Assembly: GCA_937916135.1 (NCBI GenBank)
Contig: CALFTQ010000031.1
Location: 1 to 35,258 of the forward strand
Length of the DNA stretch: 35,258 bases
Source: an uncultured Verrucomicrobiales bacterium
Lineage (GTDB): Bacteria > Verrucomicrobiota > Verrucomicrobiia > Verrucomicrobiales > Akkermansiaceae
Direction of reading: 5' to 3'
In this document: piece after piece, positions 1 to 7,026 of the stretch
How positions within the stretch are numbered: the first letter of the stretch is position 1
Layout: the number at the start of each line of letters is the position of its first letter
Notes under the pieces: generated by a model
Databases searched by the model: none
The model's input: the letters and a program-made list of their open reading frames with translations, nothing else
What the model was told of the DNA's origin: nothing
Translations under genes and position numbers: made by a program

Positions 1-306
1 ATTTAAGAAATTGCTGGACCATCAGAATTGGCTTTTTATTTAGCTCATTCCAATTCTGACAGTGCCGTGTTACCCCGCTCCGAAATCCCTTAGGATTTCA
101 TCCCGGCGCAGGCCACGGCACGCGTCACGACCTTTTCCTTCCCTCTCTTTATCCTCTCCGGCGCCCCGCCTGGCAGGTTGTTAGCCAGTGGAACCACTTT
201 TCAGCAGCCCTCGGCGCCTCGGAAAGTCATACTTGGAAAATTGCCTCGCCCGGCGGTCAAGCAAGCTCGCTCGCTTTTCTTTCGGGCAACCCCGTAGCGG
301 GGTGCG
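1..306 (-). other. Probable rRNA operon leader (16S expected just beyond the left edge)
   Basis: This stretch lies downstream of a strong minus-strand promoter and contains no convincing gene. Read on the minus strand it holds nested inverted repeats: 114-121 with 62-69 (CACGGCAC/GTGCCGTG), an inner hairpin 93-99 with 82-88, and a 10-bp perfect stem 50-59 with 22-31 (CCAATTCTGA/TCAGAATTGG) close to the left edge. Stems of this kind flank 16S rRNA and guide RNase III processing. The 5S rRNA at the other end of the window is also on the minus strand, which fits a window lying between two rrn operons. No 16S sequence is actually present, so the assignment is an inference. Confidence 0.5.
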
Positions 307-312
307 GGGCAA

Positions 313-341
313 AGCTTATCACAAAGCGCGTTTCACGTCAA
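313..341 (-). promoter_or_regulatory. Strong promoter, probably rrn P1, with UP-like element
   Basis: Minus strand: -35 TTGACG (336-341), a 17-bp spacer, then -10 TAAGCT (313-318) preceded by TGA, which gives an extended -10 (TGn). Directly upstream (about 342-375) is an A/T-tract stretch with TTTTGAAAAC and TCAAAAATA, like an UP element. That combination is typical of rRNA promoters. Transcription would run off the left edge through the structured leader. Confidence 0.6.
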
Positions 342-433
342 GCGTATTTTTGAGAAAAAGTTTTCAAAATCCCGCTTCCCCTGCCCTAAGTGCCCCGATT
401 TCGTGCAGGTTAGAGAGAAAAATTATTTTTTAG

Positions 434-598
434 AAGATATCACCACACAAATTCCATAAGTGACAGGGAAGCTAGAAAACACAATACTACTTGACCTCTA
501 CCTACACTTGCACTTCCTGAGGCGACATGAACCCACAGTATCCGCAACAATCTGAGTTGTAGTATCGGTGCTGAAACAACCGAATTGAACCATGTTGA
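434..598. other. Intergenic spacer, nothing recognised
   Basis: This is AT-rich sequence between the 3' end of the glycosyltransferase gene and the rrn promoter. I see no gene, no clear hairpin terminator and no repeat shared with the rest of the window. Confidence 0.5.
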
Positions 599-1603
599 TT
601 ATTTTTTCACTTTCAGCCGAGCTTGTCGATTTTCCAACAATCGCTTACAACGACCTTTTGCATAATAAACGCCATAACGCACGCAAGTACTAATAAACAC
701 GCCAATCGGCACTCTCCGACCAAGCCGCAGGAGATATGAACAACCAATTTGTCGCAATTTTCGTTTTTCCTCGAGACGCGTATGCGGCACGCTCCATTCA
801 ATCCATAAAATACTTCGCAGAATTATTTCCAATACGACTATTCCCCACGCGCATTGCTCCTCATTTACCGCTGGATATCTGTTTAAAAATTCAGACAAAA
901 GCAAAGGAAGTTTCAGCACCCCTTCATATTGAGAGAAATCAGCGATTCCTGTTTCAAATCGATGTATAACCGAGGTCTCAGAAAACTCATAATTATACAA
1001 AGGTTCCATTACATAACAGATCTGCCGACAACGAGATAAATAAGACTTCACAAATAAATCATCTTCAGAAACGGAGAGTTCTTTGGTAAAATTGAGTTTT
1101 ATTGAATCTATAATATCTCTTCTATACAATTTCGCCCAAGGAGCTCCTGTTATATTCAAGACATCATCGATCGTAAGATCAACATAACCGTCGCACCGGA
1201 TTGACCAATTATGCAAAAAGCATCCAGAACTTGTCACTCTATTATGAGCACAAACAACCAAATCACACTCCTTCCGCGATATCATTTTAGCATACATCTT
1301 CTCCAACGCAAGCGGGTGCAGCGTATCATCAGCATCCAGCATCATGACGTAGTGTGACCTGACATGCAACAAACCCATATTTCTCGCATCCGAGACACCA
1401 CCGTTTAACTTCGCATATACACAGATTCGACTATCTGACTGTGATATTTCTTTTAATATGTTCAAACTTTCATCACTTGAACCATCATCTACACACACTG
1501 CCTCCCATTCATGCATTGTCTGTGCTCTCAATGAATTCAAACATTTTGACAATGTTTTCTCCGCATTATATATGGGTATTATTACGCTTATTAGGGGAGT
1601 CAT
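599..1603 (-). CDS. Family 2 glycosyltransferase
   Basis: A 334-residue GT-A fold glycosyltransferase of the GT2 type, which would transfer a sugar from a nucleotide-sugar donor during surface polysaccharide or LPS decoration. Seen: N-terminal SVIIPIYN (6-13), DDGSSD (39-44) for nucleotide binding, GVSDARN (69-75), the metal-binding LDADD (89-93), and EDD near 180 in the position of the catalytic base. The C-terminus is basic, with no clear membrane segment. Donor and acceptor cannot be told. The gene is distinctly more AT-rich than the rest of the window and stands alone without other polysaccharide genes, which suggests horizontal acquisition. Its start lies 50 bp from an 18-bp inverted repeat that would complete its promoter if the neighbouring segment were inverted (see 1647-1670). 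A purine-rich AAAGGA lies about 16 bases before the ATG. Confidence 0.9.
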   Translation of the reverse strand: MTPLISVIIPIYNAEKTLSKCLNSLRAQTMHEWEAVCVDDGSSDESLNILKEISQSDSRICVYAKLNGGVSDARNMGLLHVRSHYVMMLDADDTLHPLALEKMYAKMISRKECDLVVCAHNRVTSSGCFLHNWSIRCDGYVDLTIDDVLNITGAPWAKLYRRDIIDSIKLNFTKELSVSEDDLFVKSYLSRCRQICYVMEPLYNYEFSETSVIHRFETGIADFSQYEGVLKLPLLLSEFLNRYPAVNEEQCAWGIVVLEIILRSILWIEWSVPHTRLEEKRKLRQIGCSYLLRLGRRVPIGVFISTCVRYGVYYAKGRCKRLLENRQARLKVKK

Positions 1604-1646
1604 ATAAAGCCTGGCCGGTTCCTTTCTTTCTCATCAGCCAAGGAGC

Positions 1647-1670
1647 AGTCTACGCTTTCGGAATCCGTAA
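1647..1670 (-). promoter_or_regulatory. Half promoter of the glycosyltransferase gene (-10 plus spacer, -35 missing in this orientation)
   Basis: On the minus strand TAGACT (1647-1652) lies directly outside the left inverted-repeat arm (1653-1670). The -35 position, 17 bp upstream, reads TAATTT here. After inversion of the segment between the arms it would read TTGACT, giving TTGACT-N17-TAGACT. Transcription would start near 1640, about 36 bases before the ATG. The two halves are seen directly; the switch is inferred. Confidence 0.65.
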
Positions 1671-1812
1671 AATTACATTTTAAGTGTTTGTCTCTTCATT
1701 ACTTGCAATTAGCAAATAACAGTTAATCAAAGCAAATGGAATGCAGTCACCCCTTTCATTAAATTCTGTTGTAATGCTTTTCTTCATGCTTGACTTACGG
1801 ATTCCGAAAGCG
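1653..1812. repeat. Putative invertible DNA segment with perfect 18-bp inverted repeats
   Basis: The left arm CGCTTTCGGAATCCGTAA (1653-1670) is the exact reverse complement of the right arm TTACGGATTCCGAAAGCG (1795-1812). The arms enclose 124 bp of AT-rich DNA without a gene. The segment lies between divergent genes for a glycosyltransferase and a tyrosine recombinase, and its size and arm length match promoter invertons of gut bacteria. The inner edge of the right arm carries TTGAC (1790-1794), which with the first T of the arm makes a consensus -35 (TTGACT). In the present orientation this -35 points at the recombinase gene but meets a poor -10 (ACACAT, 1813-1818). Alternatives are a recombinase binding site pair or a transcriptional operator. 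Confidence 0.75.
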
Positions 1813-1816
1813 ACAC

Positions 1817-2824
1817 ATGATGAAGATAAAACTGACAAGAGAAGAAATGGCGGCTCTGGCGATATTGCGGAGTGCCGGGAAGGATTTGATGGAGATCGCC
1901 ATTATTGCAAAAGAAGCCATGATTGCCGGGCGAGGCAAGGCCAAGCGGGCCCGGCAGTGCATTTCAGCAGGGGCAGAAGAGCTGAAGAAGCAGGAACGCA
2001 CCGTGACGTTTGAAAAAGCAGTGACTGCGGCGCTGGAGGCGCGGAGGGAGAGACGAGTGCGGACGGTGTACGATTTCCGGTATTTCACGCGGCGGTTCAT
2101 GAAGCGGTGCCCGGGGCTGGCGCGGCGGAAGGTGCGGGCAATTTCGGTGCAGGACTGTACGCGGTATATTGAGATGGCATTTGATACGCCTCGGCAACGA
2201 CAGAAAGCGAGGTTGATTCTCAGCGGGGTGTTCGGCACAGCGGTAAAGCGGGGATGGTGCAACGAGAATCCGGTGGCAAGAGTGGAAGCTCCACGGGTGG
2301 TGGAGAAGCAGGTGCCGATTCTCACGCCTCAGGAGATAAGGGACTTGCAGCAGACGGCAGCGCATTACCGGAACGGCAGTTGTGCGGCGGCGGTGGGGAT
2401 GATGCTGTATGCCGGCATCCGCCCGCACGAGGTGGCGCGGCTGACCTGGGCGCAGGTGGATTTGCGGGAGCGGGCGATTTATATCCTACCGCAGCACAGC
2501 AAGACAGGCGGAGCGCGGCGGGGGACGATTCACAAGCCGCTGCTGAGGATTCTGCGGGCGCATCGCCGGGCGGATGGAGAGAGGATATGCCCGCCGGGCT
2601 GGCTGCGGCACTGGCGGGAGCTGCGCCGCGCAGCGGGGTGGAGTGGTGAGAAGTCTTGGCCGCAGGATGCGCTGCGGCATACGTACGCGAGTTATCATCT
2701 GAGCCATTTCCGCAGCTACGCAGAGCTGCAGGTGGAGATAGGGCACAGGGATGCTACGCTGCTGCGAACGCGATATGTAGACCAACGCGGGGTGCGCTCC
2801 TCTGCCCAATTCTGGGCAGCGTGA
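1817..2824 (+). CDS. Tyrosine site-specific recombinase (integrase/invertase type)
   Basis: A 335-residue protein counted from the ATG at 1817. A TTG at 1790 is in frame but falls inside the repeat module, so the ATG is preferred. The N-terminal part (about 1-60) is basic, an SAM-like core-binding domain follows (about 64-160), and the catalytic domain covers about 165-335. Catalytic residues visible: R202 in YAGIRPHEVARL, K229 in HSKTGG, R287 in DALRHT, H310 in IGH, and the nucleophile Y320 in RTRYVD. The usual first His of box II (HxLRH) is Asp284 here. A recombinase encoded beside an 18-bp inverted-repeat cassette is most simply the enzyme that inverts it. It could also be an orphan integrase of a lost element. 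The GC-rich codon use matches the chromosome, unlike the adjoining glycosyltransferase gene. Confidence 0.88.
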   Translation: MMKIKLTREEMAALAILRSAGKDLMEIAIIAKEAMIAGRGKAKRARQCISAGAEELKKQERTVTFEKAVTAALEARRERRVRTVYDFRYFTRRFMKRCPGLARRKVRAISVQDCTRYIEMAFDTPRQRQKARLILSGVFGTAVKRGWCNENPVARVEAPRVVEKQVPILTPQEIRDLQQTAAHYRNGSCAAAVGMMLYAGIRPHEVARLTWAQVDLRERAIYILPQHSKTGGARRGTIHKPLLRILRAHRRADGERICPPGWLRHWRELRRAAGWSGEKSWPQDALRHTYASYHLSHFRSYAELQVEIGHRDATLLRTRYVDQRGVRSSAQFWAA

Positions 2825-2830
2825 AAGGAA

Positions 2831-2872
2831 TTGTCAATTGACTATTGACGATTGACAAATAGAAAGTTAGCG
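2831..2872 (+). repeat. Dispersed ATTGAC-type repeat followed by GAAAGTTAGCG
   Basis: Tandem ATTGAC/CAATTG units lead into ATTGACAAATAGAAAGTTAGCG. A near copy occurs at about 21107-21144 inside the small insertion element, and the same heptamer theme forms the perfect array at 31801-31849. In both long copies the block ends in a short hairpin of different sequence (CGCCC/GGGCG here, CGGC/GCCG there). I see no gene in 2825-3195, which is filled with this repeat and the next. Confidence 0.7.
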
Positions 2873-2982
2873 CGCCCGGAGGGCGCGGAGGTTAGAACAC
2901 ACAGGCGCGGAGTGGCTGTTTTCACAATGGGGATGGTGGATTTGTTTCCCAACTGCCTCTTTGTGAGCTGGCTTTGCTTTAT

Positions 2983-3114
2983 AGGGAACGATATCCGGCT
3001 GGGGGCTTCGGCTCTAGCCTACGCCCACCCAGGTCGCCGGACGATATCCACGCCGCAGGCGTGGACGATATTCAGCCGCTGCGCGGCTGAACGATATCCT
3101 GACCTGCGGTCAGG
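2983..3114. repeat. Modular hairpin repeat with ACGATATC linkers
   Basis: A series of hairpins is joined by ACGATATC/ACGATATT: an outer CCGGC/GCCGG pair (2995-2999 with 3036-3040), CCACGCC-GCA-GGCGTGG (3048-3064), TTCAGCCGC-TGC-GCGGCTGAA (3071-3091) and CCTGACC-TGC-GGTCAGG (3098-3114). Linkers and three-base loops are conserved while the stems differ yet remain fully paired. An inverted relative lies at 34925-35000. No coding potential is visible. Confidence 0.8.
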
Positions 3115-3120
3115 ACATTA

Positions 3121-3163
3121 CAAAAAACCCCGGGAATCCGACGAGACGGGGTCGGATTTCCGG
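3121..3163 (-). terminator. Rho-independent terminator of the HU-like gene
   Basis: On the minus strand a 13-bp stem (3151-3163 with 3130-3142, one mismatch) is followed by GGTTTTTTG. It lies just after the HU-like gene. Confidence 0.85.
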
Positions 3164-3195
3164 AGCTGGTGAAAAACTCTGATTGACCGGGGTGT

Positions 3196-3510
3196 TTACT
3201 TCTTCTTGCAACCACCCTTCTTGCAAGTCTTCTTGGCGGGAACAGCAGACTTGAAGGCAGAGGAGGGCTTGAAGGAGAGGGTCTGGGAGGCTGCAATCTT
3301 CATGGCAGCGCCGGTCTGGGGGTTGCGGCCCGTGCGGGCGGCGCGGGTCTTCATTTCAAAGGTACCGAAACCTACCAGCTGGACTTTCTCGGTAGCGACG
3401 GCATCCTTGATGGCACCGAGCACGGCGTTGAGGGCCGTCTCTGCGCATTTCTTGGTTGCACCTTCACCGAGTTTAGCCTGAATGCAGTCAACGAGTTGAG
3501 TCTTATTCAT
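3196..3510 (-). CDS. HU/IHF-family nucleoid protein with Lys/Cys-rich tail
   Basis: A 104-residue histone-like DNA-binding protein. It shows the family layout: an N-terminal dimerising helix pair (MNKTQLVDCI...), VQLVGFGTFEMKTRAARTGRNPQTGAAMKI containing the beta-arm with the RNPQTG tip that intercalates into DNA, and the closing FKPSSAFKSAV. Standard HU has about 90 residues. Here the extra tail KKTCKKGGCKKK adds lysines and two cysteines. The gene has its own promoter (3519-3546) and terminator, so it is monocistronic. The -10 ends 8 bases before the ATG and no Shine-Dalgarno sequence is present, so the transcript should be leaderless or nearly so. Whether it behaves as HU (non-specific) or IHF (site-specific) cannot be judged. 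Confidence 0.92.
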   Translation of the reverse strand: MNKTQLVDCIQAKLGEGATKKCAETALNAVLGAIKDAVATEKVQLVGFGTFEMKTRAARTGRNPQTGAAMKIAASQTLSFKPSSAFKSAVPAKKTCKKGGCKKK

Positions 3511-3518
3511 AGGTCTTC

Positions 3519-3546
3519 ATATTAACACGCCCGCAACGCATTGCAA
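3519..3546 (-). promoter_or_regulatory. Promoter of the HU-like gene
   Basis: -35 TTGCAA (3541-3546), 16-bp spacer, -10 TAATAT (3519-3524). Only 8 bases separate the -10 from the ATG, which predicts a start at or next to the initiation codon. Confidence 0.65.
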
Positions 3547-3577
3547 GATAAAAACGCAGAATGCGACTCAGAATTGC

Positions 3578-3612
3578 AAAAAAAATGAGCAGCACCCGGC
3601 AGGCACTGCTCG
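3578..3612 (-). terminator. Terminator of pdxJ
   Basis: Minus-strand hairpin GAGCAGTGCC/GGGTGCTGCTC followed by an eight-T run, 22 bases after the pdxJ stop codon. Confidence 0.85.
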
Positions 3613-3633
3613 ACAAGGCGCTTCAGCCCAGCA

Positions 3634-4374
3634 TCACCACTGATACTGGGCAATGGCGGATTTCATTTCGCGCACGGCTTCGGTGAGGCCGGTGAAGATG
3701 GCGCGGCAGATGATGGTGTGACCGATATTGAGCTCGGTGAGGTGGGGCACGGCAGCCAGATCTGCCAGGTTGCCCACCTGAATACCATGACCGGCGTGCA
3801 CCTCGATACCGAGGGAGTGAGCCAGCTCAGCAGCGGCGATGAGACGGGCGGTTTCGGCGGCGCGTTCCTCACCCAGGGTGTTGGCAAAGCGGCCGGTATG
3901 CAGCTCAACCATAGGGGCACCCACGGCGGCACTGGCGCGCACCTGCTCCGCATCCGGGTCGATGAACATGCTCACCTTGCTACCATTGGCCAGCAGGGCG
4001 GCCACGAGCGGGCGCAGTTCCTCCAGGTGGCCGGCAACATCGAGCCCGCCTTCGGTGGTGATTTCCTCGCGGCGCTCAGGCACCAGGCAGACGAAGTCCG
4101 GCTTGAGACGCAGGGCGAAATCGAGCATGGCGGGGGTGGCACCCATTTCCAGATTCAGCGGCAGGGCCACCTCGCGACGCACGGCGAAGGCATCGGCATC
4201 CTGCATGTGGCGGCGGTCTTCGCGCACGTGCAGAGTGATAGAATCTGCCCCGCCGGCCTGGGCGGCCCTGGCCGCGGCCACGATATCGGGCTCCACGTTG
4301 TGGGAATCGAGCATGGTGGCATAGCGCGCCTGGCGGAGGGTGGCCACGTGGTCAATATTTACACCGAGATGCAT
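3634..4374 (-). CDS. pdxJ: Pyridoxine 5'-phosphate synthase
   Basis: This 246-residue TIM-barrel enzyme condenses 1-deoxyxylulose 5-phosphate with 3-amino-1-hydroxyacetone 1-phosphate to pyridoxine 5'-phosphate, the closing step of the DXP-dependent vitamin B6 pathway. Length is typical. Seen: N-terminal LGVNIDHVATLRQAR, the phosphate and substrate loop SITLHVREDRRHMQD, the catalytic-glutamate strand LNLEMGAT, and the C-terminal GHGIQVGNL followed by ELNIGHTII, which bind phosphate. The gene has its own terminator and lies downstream of a terminated purH, so it is probably a separate unit. CATACT lies 6 bases before the ATG and could be a -10 for a leaderless transcript, but I see no good -35. 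Confidence 0.97.
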   Translation of the reverse strand: MHLGVNIDHVATLRQARYATMLDSHNVEPDIVAAARAAQAGGADSITLHVREDRRHMQDADAFAVRREVALPLNLEMGATPAMLDFALRLKPDFVCLVPERREEITTEGGLDVAGHLEELRPLVAALLANGSKVSMFIDPDAEQVRASAAVGAPMVELHTGRFANTLGEERAAETARLIAAAELAHSLGIEVHAGHGIQVGNLADLAAVPHLTELNIGHTIICRAIFTGLTEAVREMKSAIAQYQW

Positions 4375-4410
4375 ATAAAGAGTATGAGTTGAAAGGGGGA
4401 TGAAATGTTG

Positions 4411-4448
4411 AAAAAAGAACCCCGGCCCTGCCCTTGCAGAACCGGGGT
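4411..4448 (-). terminator. Terminator of purH
   Basis: Minus-strand stem ACCCCGG/CCGGGGT (4442-4448 with 4419-4425) around a GC-rich loop, followed by TCTTTTTT. It lies 17 bases after the purH stop codon. Confidence 0.85.
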
Positions 4449-4464
4449 CCGGAAAGCTCCTGCT

Positions 4465-6021
4465 TTAGTGCAGGAAGTGGCGGGCCCCGGTGAAGACCAT
4501 GGCGATACCGGCGGCATCGGCCGCGGCAATCACCTCTTCATCGCGGATGGAGCCACCGGGCTGGATGCAGGCGGTGGCACCGGCATCGATGGCGGTCTGC
4601 AGGCCATCGGCGAAGGGGAAGAGACCATCGGAGGCGATGACACTGCCCTTCAGGTCGAGCCCGGCCTGACCGGCCTTCCACACGGCAATCTTGGCGGAGT
4701 CCACGCGGCTCATCTGGCCGGCGCCGATACCGAGGGTGCCGTTCTTGTTGGTGAAGACAATGGCGTTGGAGTGCACCTGCTTGCAGACGCGCCAGGCAAA
4801 GCGCATGGCCTCAAGCTCCTCAGCGGTGGGCACGCGCTTGGTCACCACCTTGGCTTCCAGGTTATCCAGGCCCATCACTTCATCATCGCGCTTCACGGTC
4901 ATGAGGCCACCGGGAGCCGTGCGCACCATGGGCACCTTGCAGAACTCGCGCCAGGCATCCATATCGATGCGCATGATGCGGCAGTTCTTCTTCTTGGTGA
5001 GGATGGCGCGGGCCTCGGGCTCGTAGTCGGGGGCGATAATCACATCCGTGAATATAGCGCCCACGATGCGGGCGAGAGCCTCGGTCATGGGGCGGTTCAT
5101 TACGATAACGCCGCCGAAGGGAGCCTGCGTATCGGTCTGATAGGCACGCTTCCAGGCCTCCACGAGGTCTTCATCATCCTGACCGACACCACAGGGATTG
5201 GTGTGCTTCAGGATACCCACGGTGGGGCGGCGGAAGTTCATGATGAGGGAGGCGGCGGCATCCAGGTCCAGCACGTTGGTGTAGGAAAGCTCCTTACCCT
5301 GAAGCTGGGTGAAGATGGAATCGAAGTTACCATAGAGCACGCTGGGCTGGTGGGGATTATCGCCATAGCGCAGGGTCTGGTTGAACGGCAGGGACAGCGT
5401 GAAGTTGTTCTTGGTGCTGTCCTCGGCGCGGTGACCCAGGTAGTTGGAGATAGCGGTATCGTAGGAAGAGGTGCGCATGAACACCTTCACGGCCAGCTTC
5501 TCACGGGTCTTCAGGGTGGTATTGCCCTGGTGGTTTTCCATTTCCTCCAGCACAGTGTCATAGTCAGCGGGGTCGGAAACCACGGTCACAGAAGCGTAGT
5601 TCTTGGCAGCGGAGCGCAGCATGGACGGGCCACCGATATCAATCTTCTCGATAGCTTCGGCGAGAGTCACACCCTCCTTGGCCACCGTCTCCTCAAACGG
5701 GTAGAGATTCACGCAGACCAGGTCGATGGTGGGGATATTGTTATCCTTAGCCTGCTGCTGGTGTTCCTCCAGGTCACGGCGCTGCAGCAGACCGCCGTGC
5801 ACCTTGGGATGCAGGGTCTTCACGCGGCCGTCAAACAGCTCAGGGGCACCCGTGTAATCAGAAATTTCCGTAACAGGCAGGCCAAGCTCCATGAGGTAGC
5901 GGCAGGTGCCGCCCGTGGAAATAAGCTGAACATTCTGGGCCACCAGGCCCTTGGCAAACTTATCAAGCCCGGTCTTATCCGAAACGGAAAGCAGGGCACG
6001 CTGAATTCGTGTTGTCTCCAT
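4465..6021 (-). CDS. purH: Bifunctional AICAR transformylase/IMP cyclohydrolase
   Basis: This 518-residue enzyme carries out the last two steps of de novo purine synthesis: formylation of AICAR with 10-formyl-tetrahydrofolate, then ring closure to IMP. The N-terminal MGS-like cyclohydrolase domain (about 1-200) begins IQRALLSVSDKTGLDKFAKGL and has ISTGGT and VKTLHPKVHGG. The C-terminal transformylase domain contains the diagnostic KHTNPCG with the catalytic Lys-His pair, and ends FTGARHFLH. The length is the family norm. The gene is monocistronic: it has its own terminator and diverges from kdsA. A possible promoter lies near 6060-6090, so this gene would have a leader of about 40 bases, unlike several neighbours. 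No PurR site or riboswitch was recognised. Confidence 0.98.
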   Translation of the reverse strand: METTRIQRALLSVSDKTGLDKFAKGLVAQNVQLISTGGTCRYLMELGLPVTEISDYTGAPELFDGRVKTLHPKVHGGLLQRRDLEEHQQQAKDNNIPTIDLVCVNLYPFEETVAKEGVTLAEAIEKIDIGGPSMLRSAAKNYASVTVVSDPADYDTVLEEMENHQGNTTLKTREKLAVKVFMRTSSYDTAISNYLGHRAEDSTKNNFTLSLPFNQTLRYGDNPHQPSVLYGNFDSIFTQLQGKELSYTNVLDLDAAASLIMNFRRPTVGILKHTNPCGVGQDDEDLVEAWKRAYQTDTQAPFGGVIVMNRPMTEALARIVGAIFTDVIIAPDYEPEARAILTKKKNCRIMRIDMDAWREFCKVPMVRTAPGGLMTVKRDDEVMGLDNLEAKVVTKRVPTAEELEAMRFAWRVCKQVHSNAIVFTNKNGTLGIGAGQMSRVDSAKIAVWKAGQAGLDLKGSVIASDGLFPFADGLQTAIDAGATACIQPGGSIRDEEVIAAADAAGIAMVFTGARHFLH

Positions 6022-6148
6022 GATTAATTCTGGTTGCTCCGCGAATGCGGTGCTGCACGTTACAATGTTCCGGCGTAAAAAGCAAGCCCAAAATCAAAAC
6101 TCGTGCTCACAAACTCACAATTTTACGCTGTTGCGAAGCGAAATCTCA

Positions 6149-6177
6149 TTGACTTCAATGAAAGCTTGGGGCATAAT
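6149..6177 (+). promoter_or_regulatory. Promoter of the kdsA-lpt operon
   Basis: -35 TTGACT (6149-6154), 17-bp spacer, -10 CATAAT (6172-6177). A start near 6184 would leave about 18 untranslated bases with no Shine-Dalgarno sequence before the ATG at 6202. Confidence 0.75.
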
Positions 6178-6201
6178 GTACGCATCGAAACAACTCTCAC
6201 C

Positions 6202-7026
6202 ATGTCTTTCAACATCCAGAACGTAGTCATCGGCGGGCAGGAGCCGTTCTTCCTGCTCGGGCCCTGCTCTCTTGAAAACGAGGCCTTTGCCTGGGAAATG
6301 GCCACGGCCATCAAGGAGATCTGCACCCGTCTGGGTGTGCAGTTCATCTTCAAGGCTTCTTACGACAAGGCCAACCGCACGAGCGTGAAGAGCTTCCGCG
6401 GGCCGGGCATCGAGGAAGGCTGCCGCATTCTCTCCGAAATCGGCAAGGAACTGCAGTGCCCGGTGGTGACCGACGTGCACACCGAGCAGCAGGCCGAATA
6501 CGCAGCCCAGTTTGTGGATCTGCTGCAGGTACCTGCCTTCCTGAGCCGCCAGAGCGACCTGCTGGAAGCCTGTGCCAAGACCGGTCGCCCGGTGAACATC
6601 AAGAAGGGCCAGTTCCTCGCCCCCTGGGATTGCAAGAACATCTGCGAGAAGATGGAAGCCTTCGGCTGCGATAAGTACATGCTCTGCGAGCGCGGCACCT
6701 CCTTCGGCTACAACAACCTCATTGTGGACATGCGCGGCATGTACTGGATGAAGAAGTTCGGCTGCCCCGTGGTGTTCGATGCCACGCACTCCGTGCAGCG
6801 CCCGGGCGGGCTGGGCGGTGCCACCGGCGGCGACCGCGAGCTGGCTCCCGTGCTGGCCAATGCCGCCATGACCATGGGCATCGACGGTGTGTTCATGGAG
6901 GTACACAAGGACCCCGACCACGCCATGAGCGACGGCCCGAACCAGGTGTACCTGAAGGACCTGGAAAAGATTCTCAGCAACCTCATGCTGGTGCGCAAGG
7001 CCTGCCAGCAGATGGCCACCCTCTGA
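6202..7026 (+). CDS. kdsA: 3-deoxy-8-phosphooctulonate (KDO-8-P) synthase
   Basis: This cytoplasmic aldolase joins phosphoenolpyruvate and arabinose 5-phosphate to KDO-8-phosphate, precursor of the KDO that links lipid A to the LPS core. It is 274 residues from the ATG at 6202, the usual size. The reading frame stays open upstream to 6103, but the promoter at 6149-6177 rules that start out. Motifs: LLGPCSLE near the N-terminus (PEP site), FKASYDKANRTS, QVPAFLSRQSDLL, VNIKKGQF, LCERGTSFGYNN, and DATHSVQRPGG. It is the first gene of a kdsA-lptC-lptA-lptB operon and its stop overlaps the lptC start (TGATG), so KDO supply and LPS export are co-expressed. Confidence 0.97.
   Translation: MSFNIQNVVIGGQEPFFLLGPCSLENEAFAWEMATAIKEICTRLGVQFIFKASYDKANRTSVKSFRGPGIEEGCRILSEIGKELQCPVVTDVHTEQQAEYAAQFVDLLQVPAFLSRQSDLLEACAKTGRPVNIKKGQFLAPWDCKNICEKMEAFGCDKYMLCERGTSFGYNNLIVDMRGMYWMKKFGCPVVFDATHSVQRPGGLGGATGGDRELAPVLANAAMTMGIDGVFMEVHKDPDHAMSDGPNQVYLKDLEKILSNLMLVRKACQQMATL

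Noticed and set aside
188..433. An 81-codon plus-strand open frame at the left end
   Set aside because: It lies over the rrn promoter and leader, has no start context and no family resemblance.
2852..3172. A 106-codon frame downstream of the recombinase
   Set aside because: It runs through the modular hairpin repeats and the HU terminator; the translation has no conserved feature.
4405..6027. A 540-codon plus-strand open frame opposite purH
   Set aside because: Low-complexity translation rich in Gly and His. The purH protein on the other strand is complete and conserved.
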